A stretch of DNA of 52,570 nt from Vibrio sp. UBA2441 (GCA_002342685.1 DDQN01000074.1:1-52570); one strand, 5' to 3'. Counted from the first letter of the stretch, positions 17,690 to 27,172 are shown. The notes: generated by a model not told the origin, from the letters alone. Program-made: numbers and translations.

Positions 17690-18529
17690 TTATTCAGGAA
17701 CGATCCACTCTACTTTATAGTGACCAGTTGCCGGGGCGATTGCTTCCTTAAGGAATGGAAGTATTTCATTCATCTGGCTTTCAAGTTTCCACGGAGGGTT
17801 GATAACAATCATGCCTGAAGCTGTCATTCCATGTTCATTAGTATCAGGAGATACACCGAGTTCTATTTGTAATATTTTTGGTATTCCTAGGCGCTCTAAG
17901 CCTTTAATCATGTCGTCAATATCGTAGCGGTTGACGACGGGATACCAAATCGCATAAATACCAGTAGCCCAGCGTTTATGGCTTTGAGCTATAGCATTAA
18001 CAACATCGCGGTATTCTCTGGCTAATTCATAAGGGGGATCAATTAATACAAGCCCACGACGCTCTTTTGGTGGTAGGCTGGCTTTTAGTCGCTTAAACCC
18101 ATCTTCCTTATATAATTTTACTTGACGATCACGATGGAATTCTTGCTCTAAAAGAGGGTAGTCACTGGGATGTAGCTCGGTCAGGAGCATTCTATCTTGT
18201 GGACGGAGTTGCGCTCTTGCTACACGTGGAGAGCCCGGATAATAACGAAGAGTTTCGCTGTTATTCAGATCTTTAATAGAATCTAAGTAGCTTTGAATGT
18301 CTTCTGGGTAATTATCTTTATTCCAAATACGAGCTACGCCTTGTTTATACTCGCCGGTTTTTTCTGACCACTCATGCGTTAAGTCATAGCGACCTACACC
18401 AGAATGAGTGTCGTGATAGACAAAAGGTTTCTCTTTGTTCTTTAGTGTGTCCAGAATTAGGCTTTGGACAATATGTTTTACTACGTCTGCGTGGTTTCCC
18501 GCATGAAAGCTGTGTCGATAACTTAGCAA
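17690..18529 (-). CDS. rlmJ: 23S rRNA (adenine-2030 N6)-methyltransferase RlmJ
   Basis: A class I SAM methyltransferase that modifies A2030 of 23S rRNA. The catalytic motif LIDPPYE (a DPPY type that contacts the target adenine) is at about residue 162. The N-terminal YRHSFHAGNHADVVKH and C-terminal TASGMIVINPPWKLE are family signatures. The frame opens at a GTG (18547), but a TTG at 18529 preceded by GAGAG gives exactly MLSYRHS, the known N-terminus of E. coli RlmJ, and a length of 279 (E. coli 280). I therefore choose the TTG start. Divergent from prlC across 133 bases. Confidence 0.92.
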   Translation of the reverse strand: MLSYRHSFHAGNHADVVKHIVQSLILDTLKNKEKPFVYHDTHSGVGRYDLTHEWSEKTGEYKQGVARIWNKDNYPEDIQSYLDSIKDLNNSETLRYYPGSPRVARAQLRPQDRMLLTELHPSDYPLLEQEFHRDRQVKLYKEDGFKRLKASLPPKERRGLVLIDPPYELAREYRDVVNAIAQSHKRWATGIYAIWYPVVNRYDIDDMIKGLERLGIPKILQIELGVSPDTNEHGMTASGMIVINPPWKLESQMNEILPFLKEAIAPATGHYKVEWIVPE

Positions 18530-18662
18530 ATTAGACTCTCGAAACACTCTGTTCTAGAGTGTGATAGACAATGGAATTTCGTTACATTTGATTATACGCC
18601 ACTATTGAAAAATCTATAAGCAACCTACATTTAGATAATACGAATAAAAAAAGGAATGTTCT

Positions 18663-20705
18663 ATGCCCAACCCACTTCTTAACTTTTCAGACTTGCCTCC
18701 GTTTTCTCAAATCAAACCGGAACATGTTAAGCCCGCAGTAGAGCAAGCTATCACTGATTGTCGAGTAAAAGTTGAACAGGTTTTACAAGATAATAATACG
18801 CCTAACTGGGACAACATATGTGCCCCTTTGGCCGAAGTGGATGACAGGTTAAGCCGAATCTGGTCACCAGTAAGCCATATGAATTCGGTCGTTAATAGTA
18901 CAGAGCTGCGTGATGCATATGAGAGTTGCCTGCCACTGCTTTCTGAATATGGCACTTGGGTCGGCCAGCATAAAGGCTTATATGAGGCTTATAAAGCGAT
19001 AAAAAACAGTGAAGAATTTAATGCTCTTGCTCAGGCTCAGAAAAAAACCATCACAGATGCATTAAAAGACTTTACGCTTTCTGGTATTGGTTTACCGGCC
19101 GATGAGCAACATCGTTATGGTGAAATCAGCAAGCGCATGTCAGAGTTGAGCTCTCAGTTCTCCAACAATGTGTTGGATGCCACCATGGGTTGGAATAAAC
19201 ATATTACCGATGAAGCTGAGCTGAAAGGCATGCCGGAATCTGCAATGGCTGCCGCTCAAGCTGCTGCAGAAGCCAAAGAGCTGGAAGGTTGGTTGCTTAC
19301 ATTAGACATCCCTTCATATCTTCCGGTATTAACCTATTGCGACAATCAAGCACTTCGAAAAGAGCTCTATGAGGCGTATGTGACTCGGGCTTCCGATCGT
19401 GGGCCAAATGCAGGTAAGTGGGACAATACGGATATCATGGCGGAGCAGTTAAAGCTGCGTTATGAAATTGCTCGATTGCTTGGTTTTTCCTCATACAGTG
19501 AGAAGTCATTAGAAACCAAAATGGCTGAAACACCTGAGCAAGTACTTGGCTTTTTGAATGACTTAGCCATTAAAGTTAAACCACAAGGTGAGCGAGAAGT
19601 ACAAGATCTTAAAGAGTTTGCGGAGCAAGAGTTTGGTGTGACGGATCTCAATCTTTGGGATATCGCTTATTATAGTGAAAAGCAAAAGCAGAATCTTTTC
19701 CAGATCTCTGATGAGGAGCTTCGCCCTTACTTTCCAGAAAACAAAGTGGTAAATGGGCTTTTTGAAGTTCTTAATCGTGTATTTAAAATGAGCGTTGTTG
19801 AACGAGAAGGAATTGATACTTGGCATGATTCGGTGCGTTATTTCGACATTGAAGATAGTGAAGGTAACCTTCGTGGAAGTTTCTATTTAGATCTTTATGC
19901 TCGTGAGCATAAACGTGGTGGTGCTTGGATGGATGAGTGCCGCGTTCGTCGAACTGTGGCTGAAGGTGACCTTCAGACGCCAGTTGCGTATCTGACATGT
20001 AATTTTAATAAACCAGTGGGTGGTAAGCCTGCTTTGTTTACTCATGATGAGGTTGTGACACTATTCCATGAATTTGGCCATGGCATACATCACATGTTAA
20101 CCCAGATAGATGTCGCTTCTGTATCCGGAATCAATGGTGTTCCTTGGGATGCTGTCGAACTGCCTAGTCAGTTCTTAGAGAACTGGTGTTGGGAAGAGCA
20201 AGCTCTCGCTTTTATTTCAGGTCATTACGAAACGGGTGAACCACTTCCTTCTGAAATGCTGGAAAAAATGTTAGCAGCCAAGAACTTCCAGTCAGCCATG
20301 TTTATCCTACGCCAACTTGAGTTTGGTTTATTCGACTTTACGCTTCATACCGAATATGACCCAGAAGTCGGCGCGAAGGTACTAGAGACATTGCAAGACG
20401 TTAAAAGTAAGGTGGCGGTGTTACCAAGCCTTGAGTGGAATCGCTTCTCCCACGCCTTTAGTCATATTTTTGCTGGTGGTTACTGTGCTGGATATTATAG
20501 CTATTTATGGGCAGAGGTACTTTCTTCAGATGCGTTCTCTCTCTTTGAGGAGGAAGGAATATTTAATCAGGAGACTGGGCAGCGTTTCTTGCAAAATATT
20601 CTTGAAATGGGTGGCAGTGAAGAGCCTATGGAGTTGTTTAAACGCTTTAGAGGTCGAGAGCCGGAAATCGATGCTTTGTTACGCCATTCAGGCATAACCA
20701 GATAA
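18663..20705 (+). CDS. prlC: Oligopeptidase A (M3 zinc metallopeptidase)
   Basis: A 680-residue cytoplasmic metallopeptidase that degrades oligopeptides, including cleaved signal peptides. The zinc motif HEFGH is at residues 469-473, the same position as in E. coli PrlC, with the downstream glutamate in DAVELPSQFLENW. The ribosome site is GGAATGTTCT. A strong terminator follows. The M3 family assignment and length are clear. It is divergent from rlmJ, as in E. coli. Confidence 0.96.
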   Translation: MPNPLLNFSDLPPFSQIKPEHVKPAVEQAITDCRVKVEQVLQDNNTPNWDNICAPLAEVDDRLSRIWSPVSHMNSVVNSTELRDAYESCLPLLSEYGTWVGQHKGLYEAYKAIKNSEEFNALAQAQKKTITDALKDFTLSGIGLPADEQHRYGEISKRMSELSSQFSNNVLDATMGWNKHITDEAELKGMPESAMAAAQAAAEAKELEGWLLTLDIPSYLPVLTYCDNQALRKELYEAYVTRASDRGPNAGKWDNTDIMAEQLKLRYEIARLLGFSSYSEKSLETKMAETPEQVLGFLNDLAIKVKPQGEREVQDLKEFAEQEFGVTDLNLWDIAYYSEKQKQNLFQISDEELRPYFPENKVVNGLFEVLNRVFKMSVVEREGIDTWHDSVRYFDIEDSEGNLRGSFYLDLYAREHKRGGAWMDECRVRRTVAEGDLQTPVAYLTCNFNKPVGGKPALFTHDEVVTLFHEFGHGIHHMLTQIDVASVSGINGVPWDAVELPSQFLENWCWEEQALAFISGHYETGEPLPSEMLEKMLAAKNFQSAMFILRQLEFGLFDFTLHTEYDPEVGAKVLETLQDVKSKVAVLPSLEWNRFSHAFSHIFAGGYCAGYYSYLWAEVLSSDAFSLFEEEGIFNQETGQRFLQNILEMGGSEEPMELFKRFRGREPEIDALLRHSGITR

Positions 20706-20719
20706 TAACTGCGAATACT

Positions 20720-20753
20720 AAAGGCTCGATATCTCGGGCCTTTATTCTTTTTT
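20720..20753 (+). terminator. Terminator of prlC
   Basis: The arms AAAGGCTCGA and TCGGGCCTTT with loop TATC are followed by a T-rich tract ending in six Ts. Confidence 0.85.
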
Positions 20754-20818
20754 ACTTATGGCCATTTTACATATGATCTCGGTAATGAGTTATGTTGACC
20801 TTCTTGGGTATCGCTTCC

Positions 20819-21280
20819 TTATGGGTTTACATTACGTTTAATTGGATTTTGCAACGAAATAAGTGTCTCGGTGGACTGAACTTCATCAATGGCTTGCAGC
20901 CTTTCGATAAGCACATACTGCAATTCCTCAATTGATTTACACATGAGTTTGACAAAGATGTTGTAGGCTCCAGTGGTGTAATACGCTTCTACAACCTCTT
21001 CCAAAGCGTTTAGTTTTTCAAGTGCAGAGTGATAATCTCTCGCTGTTTTTAAGTTGATACCGATAAAACAACAAACGTCATAGCCAAGTTTTTTCGGGTT
21101 AACAATGACTTCGGTTCCCTCAATGATGCCTGCTGACTTCATCTTTTCTATTCTGACGTGAATGGTGGCAGGACTGACATCAAATTGCTTTGCCATTTCA
21201 GCATATGGTCGGCGAGCATCCTCCAATAATATTTTAAGGATATCGCGGTCAAGATCATCAAGACGAGAGTTAGAGTGCAT
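20819..21280 (-). CDS. asnC: Lrp/AsnC-family regulator AsnC
   Basis: A 153-residue feast/famine regulator. The N-terminal helix-turn-helix (about 20-55, YAEMAKQFDVSPATIHVRI) is followed by the RAM ligand-binding domain (about 70-145, VVEAYYTTGAYNIFVKLMC). It aligns with E. coli AsnC nearly end to end, including DEVQSTETLISLQNPI. In E. coli AsnC activates asnA (asparagine synthetase A) when asparagine is low. Here no asnA is adjacent; the neighbours are prlC and, divergently, a GGDEF/EAL protein, so any local target would be new. Confidence 0.9.
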   Translation of the reverse strand: MHSNSRLDDLDRDILKILLEDARRPYAEMAKQFDVSPATIHVRIEKMKSAGIIEGTEVIVNPKKLGYDVCCFIGINLKTARDYHSALEKLNALEEVVEAYYTTGAYNIFVKLMCKSIEELQYVLIERLQAIDEVQSTETLISLQNPIKRNVNP

Positions 21281-21394
21281 ATGAATACCTGAGAATGATG
21301 AAGGTGCTGGATTGTAAAGTATATTTTATCATTAAGAGTGTTACTATAATTGATTAATTGAAGAACATACTGTTGATAGGAAAAGGTAATTCCC

Positions 21395-24300
21395 ATGCGT
21401 TATTTTACTATTATTATCCTATTTATATGGAGTTCGGCGACAAGTGCTAACGAGCAGGATGTGCTCGTCATTCAATCTTATCATCAAGGTTACACATGGA
21501 CAGACCAATTTCAGTCGGGTTTAGATCCGGTTTTAAAAGCCAATAATATTCCAAATCGAGTTGTTTATTTAGACACTAAACGGCATCAATCGGCGGATTA
21601 CTTAGAAAAGCTATATCAACTTTACCAGACAAAGTTTCAGGATGAATCGTACCAAGCGATCGTAGTAAATGATAACCACGCATTGGAGTTGGTTAATTCA
21701 CTTTCTCAACATATTGGTGATACCCCCGTAATTTTTAGTGGCATCAATGGTTATCGCTCGCAGATGCACGACAGGTTAAATGCGACTGGTGTTATCGCGA
21801 ACATCGAAATGGAAGGCAACCTGAGATTAATAAAAACACTTCAACCAGATGCCAGTCATATTTATGTCATTACCGGACACTCCATTACGGATACAAAAGT
21901 GCGTACCTCTATTGAGCGATATTTAGAGAAAGACGCGAGTTTTGACATCATTATCCGGCAGGTAACGCCCAATAATTATCAAGAGCTTCATGAGTTTGTT
22001 TCTACTGTGCAAAAAGATAGCGCGATTCTTTATTGGAGTTTTTCTCAAAACCAGGAACAACTCAGTGTAGGAAAAAACACTCTGGAGCAGATTGATGATA
22101 TGGCGAGTGTTCCGGTTTATATATTTCACGACAGTGTTTTCGGCTATGGTGCTGTTGGCGGTGTCGTTCATAGCGGGGTATCTCAAGGTCGCTCCACTGG
22201 TAAGTTAGTGGTTGATGTCCTTAATCGTTCATCGGTGGGATTGCCAGCGGTTCAAATGGCATCACCGGAAACGCTGTTAGATTTTCAAGTGCTAAAACGT
22301 TGGGGGCTGAACACTAGCATTGAAGCAAAATACATTAATCAGCCTGACGACAATAATAAGAAGGCGATAATGATCGTGACGCTCTTTATGCTGATGAGCA
22401 CGGTTATTGTCACGTTACTCTACTATGTTCGCCGAATTAGTCGTAGTGAAGAGAAAGCCAGCCGAAGTCAGATTTTATTGGAATCTGTTCTCGATCAGAG
22501 TCATCTGTTTATGGCGATTTTGGATCAATATGGCAGAGTCGTTACCAGCAATAACAAACTGCATGAGTTGTTGTTTGATCAAAACCTCGATATAGATAAA
22601 CCTATTTGGCACTTTAAGGGCTGGGAAAAATCAGGTGCCGTTGCGTTCAGACACTTCTTTGAGAGTGAGTCTCCTAATGAAACGGTACGGTTCGAGTTAG
22701 AAGTAGTATGCAGAAAAACAGGCAGTATTCTGTTAGATGTGGTGATCAGCAAGTTACCTGATGAGATTGATACTGAGTCGCAATACCTTATGGAAGCGAA
22801 TGATATTACGCTTGGAAAGCTTGCTCAGGAGAAACTGATTCAACGTGAATCTACCATGCGTAATTATTATGAACAGCAACCTGTAATGATGGTTACTCTG
22901 GACAATAACAACCGAATTCAGGCAATAAACCAATTTGCTATTGATCTTCTGGGCTACGAAGAAACTAAAGTATTGGGACATAAACTTAGCGATTTTTATG
23001 AAGACGAAAATGCACTGCCCGTTCGTTATCTTCTATCTAGCCCTGATACTGCACTCAATGGAATCTGGCGAAGAGAAATACGTTATCGCCATAGCACTGG
23101 CTCTTCCCTTTGGATCAGAGAAAATATCCGACCATTAGACAGTACGGGTCAATTGCTTATTGTGGGCGAAGATATTACAGAGATTCGTTTACTCAATGAG
23201 CAATTAGAGTACCAAGCCAGATATGATTTACTTACTGAGACGTTTAACCGGAACCATTTTGAGATAGAGCTAGAAAAAGCTATAGAGGAAGTGAGTAACA
23301 ACTTACGTACTCATGCCATGCTTTATTTGGATCTTGATCAGCTTAAAGTTTTAAATGATACCGCAGGGCACGAAGCCGGAGATGCGGCGATAAAATTTGC
23401 CGCCATGTTGGTAGAGTCGGTGCTGCCATACAATTCAATATTATCCAGAATGGGCGGAGACGAATTTGCGATTTTATTAAAAGATTGCACTGAAAACGAT
23501 GCGATTAAGATTACAAAATCTATCGTCAATGCCTTGGGTGAAAATACATTTAACTGGGACAATATGTCAATTTGCATAACATGCTCTGTTGGGGTTAGGC
23601 TAATTGATCATACGGCAGAGTCAACTCAAATGGTGCACGCTCAAGCAGATACGGCCTGTCATGCCGCTAAGGATGAGGGACGAAATAGGTATCACTTATA
23701 TCACCGGGATGATGAGGAGCTCCGTCGACGTCATCTCGAGATGGAAAGCGTAAATTTGGTGCATGAAGCATTAGCCAACAATCGGTTGGAGCTTTTTGCT
23801 CAACGAATTTTGGGGCTGTCGGATTCCGAAGATATAAATCAGATGTATTTTGAAATATTGGTGAGAATACGTAAAAACGATGGAAGTTATATTTCTCCTG
23901 GGATTTTTATGCCAGCCTCTGAAAAATATAATGTCGCGCACCTAATTGATAAAGCAGTAGTAACGAAAACATTGGCATGGCTAGAAGCTAACATCGATGA
24001 ATATGAAAACTTAGCATTTTGTTCTATAAATCTGTCAGGCCAGTCAATTGGCAATCGCGAGTTTGTTGAGTTTCTGCTCGACAGTATTGAGCATAGTAGT
24101 GTGCCTAGCCATAAATTATGCCTAGAAATCACAGAAACGGCCGCAATGGGTAATATGAACTTAGCGATTGAATTGTTCAGTAAAATAAAACAACTTGGCT
24201 GCTTAATTGCGTTGGATGATTTTGGTTCTGGCCTATCTTCATTTGGTTATCTGAAAAAGCTACCCGTCGATATTGTGAAGATTGATGGCCTGTTTGTGCA

Positions 24301-24532
24301 AGATATGGATAAAAATGAAACCGATTATATTATGGTTCGTTCTATTAATGATTTAGCTAAACAGATGGGTAAACGAACGGTGGCTGAATTTGTGGAAAAT
24401 ACAGATATAATCGACAGATTAATGGAACTTGGGGTTGATTATGCTCAAGGGTATGTTATCAGCCGACCTAAACCTCTTGGAGAGCTCGTCAACGAGCTCA
24501 TGTTAGAAAAACAAAACATCATTTCGGAGTGA
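21395..24532 (+). CDS. Membrane sensor GGDEF-EAL protein with periplasmic ABC-type binding domain
   Basis: A 1045-residue dual c-di-GMP signalling protein. The signal peptide is at residues 1-18. A periplasmic ABC_sub_bind-type sensor domain occupies about 20-310 (LVIQSYHQGYTWTDQFQ). One TM segment is at about 324-345, then two PAS-like domains (about 355-470 and 485-605). The GGDEF domain has an intact active site at 687-691 and no RxxD inhibitory site (LPYN stands there). The EAL domain's signature is EIL (820-822); the other conserved acidic and lysine residues remain (EITET, LDDFGSG, VKIDG, VAEFVEN), so phosphodiesterase activity is plausible. It begins 114 bases from asnC (divergent) and ends 3 bases before rsmJ, so the two may be co-transcribed. 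The ligand is unknown. Confidence 0.88.
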   Translation: MRYFTIIILFIWSSATSANEQDVLVIQSYHQGYTWTDQFQSGLDPVLKANNIPNRVVYLDTKRHQSADYLEKLYQLYQTKFQDESYQAIVVNDNHALELVNSLSQHIGDTPVIFSGINGYRSQMHDRLNATGVIANIEMEGNLRLIKTLQPDASHIYVITGHSITDTKVRTSIERYLEKDASFDIIIRQVTPNNYQELHEFVSTVQKDSAILYWSFSQNQEQLSVGKNTLEQIDDMASVPVYIFHDSVFGYGAVGGVVHSGVSQGRSTGKLVVDVLNRSSVGLPAVQMASPETLLDFQVLKRWGLNTSIEAKYINQPDDNNKKAIMIVTLFMLMSTVIVTLLYYVRRISRSEEKASRSQILLESVLDQSHLFMAILDQYGRVVTSNNKLHELLFDQNLDIDKPIWHFKGWEKSGAVAFRHFFESESPNETVRFELEVVCRKTGSILLDVVISKLPDEIDTESQYLMEANDITLGKLAQEKLIQRESTMRNYYEQQPVMMVTLDNNNRIQAINQFAIDLLGYEETKVLGHKLSDFYEDENALPVRYLLSSPDTALNGIWRREIRYRHSTGSSLWIRENIRPLDSTGQLLIVGEDITEIRLLNEQLEYQARYDLLTETFNRNHFEIELEKAIEEVSNNLRTHAMLYLDLDQLKVLNDTAGHEAGDAAIKFAAMLVESVLPYNSILSRMGGDEFAILLKDCTENDAIKITKSIVNALGENTFNWDNMSICITCSVGVRLIDHTAESTQMVHAQADTACHAAKDEGRNRYHLYHRDDEELRRRHLEMESVNLVHEALANNRLELFAQRILGLSDSEDINQMYFEILVRIRKNDGSYISPGIFMPASEKYNVAHLIDKAVVTKTLAWLEANIDEYENLAFCSINLSGQSIGNREFVEFLLDSIEHSSVPSHKLCLEITETAAMGNMNLAIELFSKIKQLGCLIALDDFGSGLSSFGYLKKLPVDIVKIDGLFVQDMDKNETDYIMVRSINDLAKQMGKRTVAEFVENTDIIDRLMELGVDYAQGYVISRPKPLGELVNELMLEKQNIISE

Positions 24533-24535
24533 CTT

Positions 24536-25312
24536 TTGCGTTTACAACTCCTCTGCGATTCAGAGAACCAGACTCAAGATATATTTGATATAGCCCAACA
24601 TTGGGGTATAGAAAACGATGAAAATAGCAACTTAGCCTTGGTATTGACAGGCGATAGGCTAGAACTACGAAAACTTGATGAGCCTAAATTAGGTGCTATA
24701 TATGTCGATTTTGTTGGCGGTGCTGTTCGTCATCGCCGTAAATTTGGTGGTGGAAAAGGGCAGGCAATAGCAAAGGCTGCTGGGCTCAACAAAGGTGTTA
24801 CTCCTTCTATCTTAGACGCAACAGCAGGGCTAGGGCGTGATGCATTTGTATTAGCCTCACTGGGATGCCAAGTCCAAATGATCGAACGTAATCCAGCTGT
24901 TGCTGCATTGCTGGAAGATGGTTTGCAGAGAGCTATTAATGATAGTGAAATTGGTGGTTGGGTTTCACAGCGTTTGTCTTTATTGCATGCTTCTAGTCAT
25001 GACGCTCTGGGTCAACTCGTTAATAAGGCCGGCTTTGTTCGACCTGATGTCGTTTATTTGGATCCAATGTACCCGCATCCAGAAACGAAGAAATCGGCTC
25101 AGATAAAAAAAGAGATGCGAGTTTTTCAATCTTTGGTCGGCGCTGACCTTGATGCAGATAATTTGTTTTCACCAGCTTATGAACTTGCAACAAAACGCTT
25201 AGTAGTAAAAAGACCGGACTATGCTGATTGGCTTGGAGGTGTAAAACCCAGTATGGCCATAGAGACTAAAAAAAATCGCTTTGATGTTTATGTTAAAGCA
25301 TCAATGACTTAA
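24536..25312 (+). CDS. rsmJ: 16S rRNA (guanine-1516 N2)-methyltransferase RsmJ
   Basis: A 258-residue SAM methyltransferase that modifies G1516 of 16S rRNA. The SAM-binding motif I is DATAGLGRDAFVLA (about 101-114) and the catalytic motif is VYLDPMYPHPE (about 179-189). The family-specific VDFVGGAVRHRRKFGGGKGQ precedes motif I. It starts at TTG (giving MRLQLLC); the GGAG ribosome site lies inside the last codons of the upstream GGDEF/EAL gene, which argues for translational coupling. In E. coli rsmJ directly neighbours prlC; here asnC and the signalling gene are interposed. Confidence 0.93.
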   Translation: MRLQLLCDSENQTQDIFDIAQHWGIENDENSNLALVLTGDRLELRKLDEPKLGAIYVDFVGGAVRHRRKFGGGKGQAIAKAAGLNKGVTPSILDATAGLGRDAFVLASLGCQVQMIERNPAVAALLEDGLQRAINDSEIGGWVSQRLSLLHASSHDALGQLVNKAGFVRPDVVYLDPMYPHPETKKSAQIKKEMRVFQSLVGADLDADNLFSPAYELATKRLVVKRPDYADWLGGVKPSMAIETKKNRFDVYVKASMT

Positions 25313-25361
25313 CAGATTAAAGAAATATACACCTTGAAACTATTCTGTATTCGCTGTATAT

Positions 25362-25380
25362 CTAAGTGGTAATCATTCTC
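25362..25380. promoter_or_regulatory. Possible Fur box
   Basis: The 19-mer CTAAGTGGTAATCATTCTC matches the consensus Fur box at 13 positions, with the right half (TAATCATTCTC) nearly perfect. It sits about 50 bases ahead of the small Cys/Lys-rich gene. By-eye match only. Confidence 0.3.
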
Positions 25381-25429
25381 AATTGATTTTTTCATGAATG
25401 AGTCACTAGATATGAAGCGGAGTAGTAAT

Positions 25430-25885
25430 ATGTCTAAAAGATTGTGTAAATATAACCGTAAAGATATCGCCGATAGTCTTGGGACTATCCATAGCTTAGT
25501 GACTGAAGCGAGATATTTGTGCCGTTCATGTGCGCGCTCCTCTGCAACAAGCGAGAGCTTGTGTAAACCTTCAGCCATTCCTCCTAAAAGTTGTCAGGCT
25601 AAAAGCGTCGAAGAAAAAGAAACCTGTGGGCTGCTAGTTGAAGCGTTACCGAAAAAATCTAAGCTAGTGGTTGCTTCTGCTCCCGTTAAAGTAGAAACAA
25701 CATCGAACAACGCAAAGAAAACGGCGAAGAAACAGAAAAAATATCAGAAAAAACTAGAAAAATTACTTAAGAAGCAGAAAAAGTTGCTTAAGAAGCATCA
25801 GGCGATTGAGAAACAATTTTCAGCGATAAGAGCTCTCACGTCCGTTGACGAGGCGTCTAATAACTTAGTTGCCCAACTACATTAA
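25430..25885 (+). CDS. Conserved small protein: N-terminal cysteine motif, C-terminal lysine-rich coiled coil
   Basis: A 151-residue protein of unknown function. Residues 6-47 carry the pattern CKY-x22-C-x2-C-x10-CKP (C6, C31, C34, C45), with C55 further on; this could bind a metal such as zinc. I believe the CKY...CxxCAR...LCKP pattern recurs in other marine gammaproteobacteria. Residues 95-135 are extremely rich in lysine and predicted coiled coil (KKTAKKQKKYQKKLEKLL). No signal peptide. I chose the ATG at 25430 because GGAG lies 8 bases upstream; two earlier in-frame starts exist (25394, 25412). A Fur-like box lies upstream. Binding to nucleic acid is possible but unproven. Confidence 0.65.
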   Translation: MSKRLCKYNRKDIADSLGTIHSLVTEARYLCRSCARSSATSESLCKPSAIPPKSCQAKSVEEKETCGLLVEALPKKSKLVVASAPVKVETTSNNAKKTAKKQKKYQKKLEKLLKKQKKLLKKHQAIEKQFSAIRALTSVDEASNNLVAQLH

Positions 25886-25893
25886 ATTATTGA

Positions 25894-25924
25894 CTCAGAG
25901 CGGTAGAGAGCTGCTCTGAGTTAA
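25894..25924. terminator. Hairpin between the Cys/Lys-rich gene and uspA
   Basis: The arms CTCAGAGCGG and CTGCTCTGAG form a 10-bp stem (one G-U) between convergent genes. Only a short T stretch follows, so termination strength is uncertain. Confidence 0.6.
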
Positions 25925-25993
25925 TAATGGTTAATCTTGGGTTGTTGATTATCTTAAGTTGAAGCATTTAAATAGCGACTAATCAGAATAGCG

Positions 25994-26422
25994 TTATTCA
26001 TCATGAAGCGGAATCACCAACATATCGACAGGCACACTGTTTAATAATTGCTTGGTGGAAGATAGAATCATGCTCCAAAAATCTTGGTGATGTCCACATA
26101 TGACTAGGTCAACCTCTCTCGCTTTAATGGCATCTTTAAGTTCATAGCCCAAATCTCCACTTCCGACTAAAGTATGTTTTATTGGATAGTCAGCGTGAGA
26201 TGCAAGCTCTTTAAGTTGTTCTAAAGACGCTTCCATTGCATGGTTTTGTGTTTCAGCAAGATTGATATCTATGAGACCAGTGTAAATCTCTGCGTAGTTC
26301 ACATCGATATGAATAAATGAAATATTTGCATCCAGAGGTTTTGCTAGTGCAACCGCTTTATCGACCAACGTTTTGCTCTCATCGGTTAAATCAATGGCAA
26401 CTAAAATATGTTTATAACTCAT
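25994..26422 (-). CDS. uspA: Universal stress protein A
   Basis: A 142-residue cytoplasmic UspA-family protein. The N-terminal strand HILVAIDLTDES and C-terminal GHHQDFWSMILSSTKQLL and VPVDMLVIPL are family signatures. The ATP-binding GxxGx9GS pattern of MJ0577-like Usp is replaced by GHHQD...SS, as in true UspA (non-ATP-binding, autophosphorylated). It helps survival in stasis and oxidative stress. The ribosome site is GGAGATAG. Divergent from ftnA; uspB lies just beyond, a pairing also found in E. coli. Confidence 0.93.
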   Translation of the reverse strand: MSYKHILVAIDLTDESKTLVDKAVALAKPLDANISFIHIDVNYAEIYTGLIDINLAETQNHAMEASLEQLKELASHADYPIKHTLVGSGDLGYELKDAIKAREVDLVICGHHQDFWSMILSSTKQLLNSVPVDMLVIPLHDE

Positions 26423-26644
26423 TAGGCTATCTCCTTATTGAGGGTCATTTAAAAAGCCTAGCACTTAACTTCGTTTTTTTTTGTAATTCTGATCTCATAT
26501 CCATCGCTGATTTTAAAAAATGCACTCTTAGACTTCTACCTGTTCATGTTATAGTTTCAAGCAACTTATAAAGATCAGAGACCATTTTTCGTGTATTCGA
26601 CTAAAGTTTCAAATCTGGTAAATTCCTATAAAAAAGGAGCTTTC

Positions 26645-27172
26645 ATGCTATCTCAACCGATGATCGATCAATTAAATGAGCAAATTAATCTAGAATTTTT
26701 CTCATCCAATCTATACTTACAAATGAGTGCTTGGTGTGAAGATAAAGGTTTTGAAGGTGCGGCCGCATTTTTGAGAACGCATGCGACTGAAGAGATGGAG
26801 CATATGCAGCGGTTGTTTACGTATGTAAGCGAAACTGGTTCCATGCCTATTTTAGGGGCAATTGAGGCTCCTAAATTTGAGTTCACGAGTCTTGGTGAGG
26901 TTTTTCGCGAAACCTATGAACATGAGCAAATGATCACTGGAAAGATCAACAAGTTAGCCCATGTAGCTTTCACATCTCAAGATTACTCAACTTTCAATTT
27001 CTTACAGTGGTATGTTGCTGAGCAGCACGAAGAAGAGAAATTGTTTAAAGGGATTTTAGATAAGCTAGATCTTGTTGGTGAAGATGGAAAAGCGTTGTTC
27101 TTCTTTGATAAAGACCTAGCTGCGATGGCAAAAGCAGGTTCATCTTCTGTGATGGAAGCTGGTATTGAGTAA
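26645..27172 (+). CDS. ftnA: Bacterial non-haem ferritin
   Basis: A 175-residue 24-mer-forming ferritin that oxidises Fe(II) and stores iron. The ferroxidase-centre residues appear in place: E17 (NLEFFSS), the EEMEHMQR motif at about 48-55, and the QWYVAEQHEEEKLF segment near 122-135. The frame extends 18 codons upstream, but the ATG at 26645 is preceded by AAAAAGGAGCTTTC, a strong ribosome site, and gives MLSQPMIDQLN as in E. coli FtnA. It lies between the stress genes uspA and uspB and is separated from uspB by 73 bases. Confidence 0.94.
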   Translation: MLSQPMIDQLNEQINLEFFSSNLYLQMSAWCEDKGFEGAAAFLRTHATEEMEHMQRLFTYVSETGSMPILGAIEAPKFEFTSLGEVFRETYEHEQMITGKINKLAHVAFTSQDYSTFNFLQWYVAEQHEEEKLFKGILDKLDLVGEDGKALFFFDKDLAAMAKAGSSSVMEAGIE

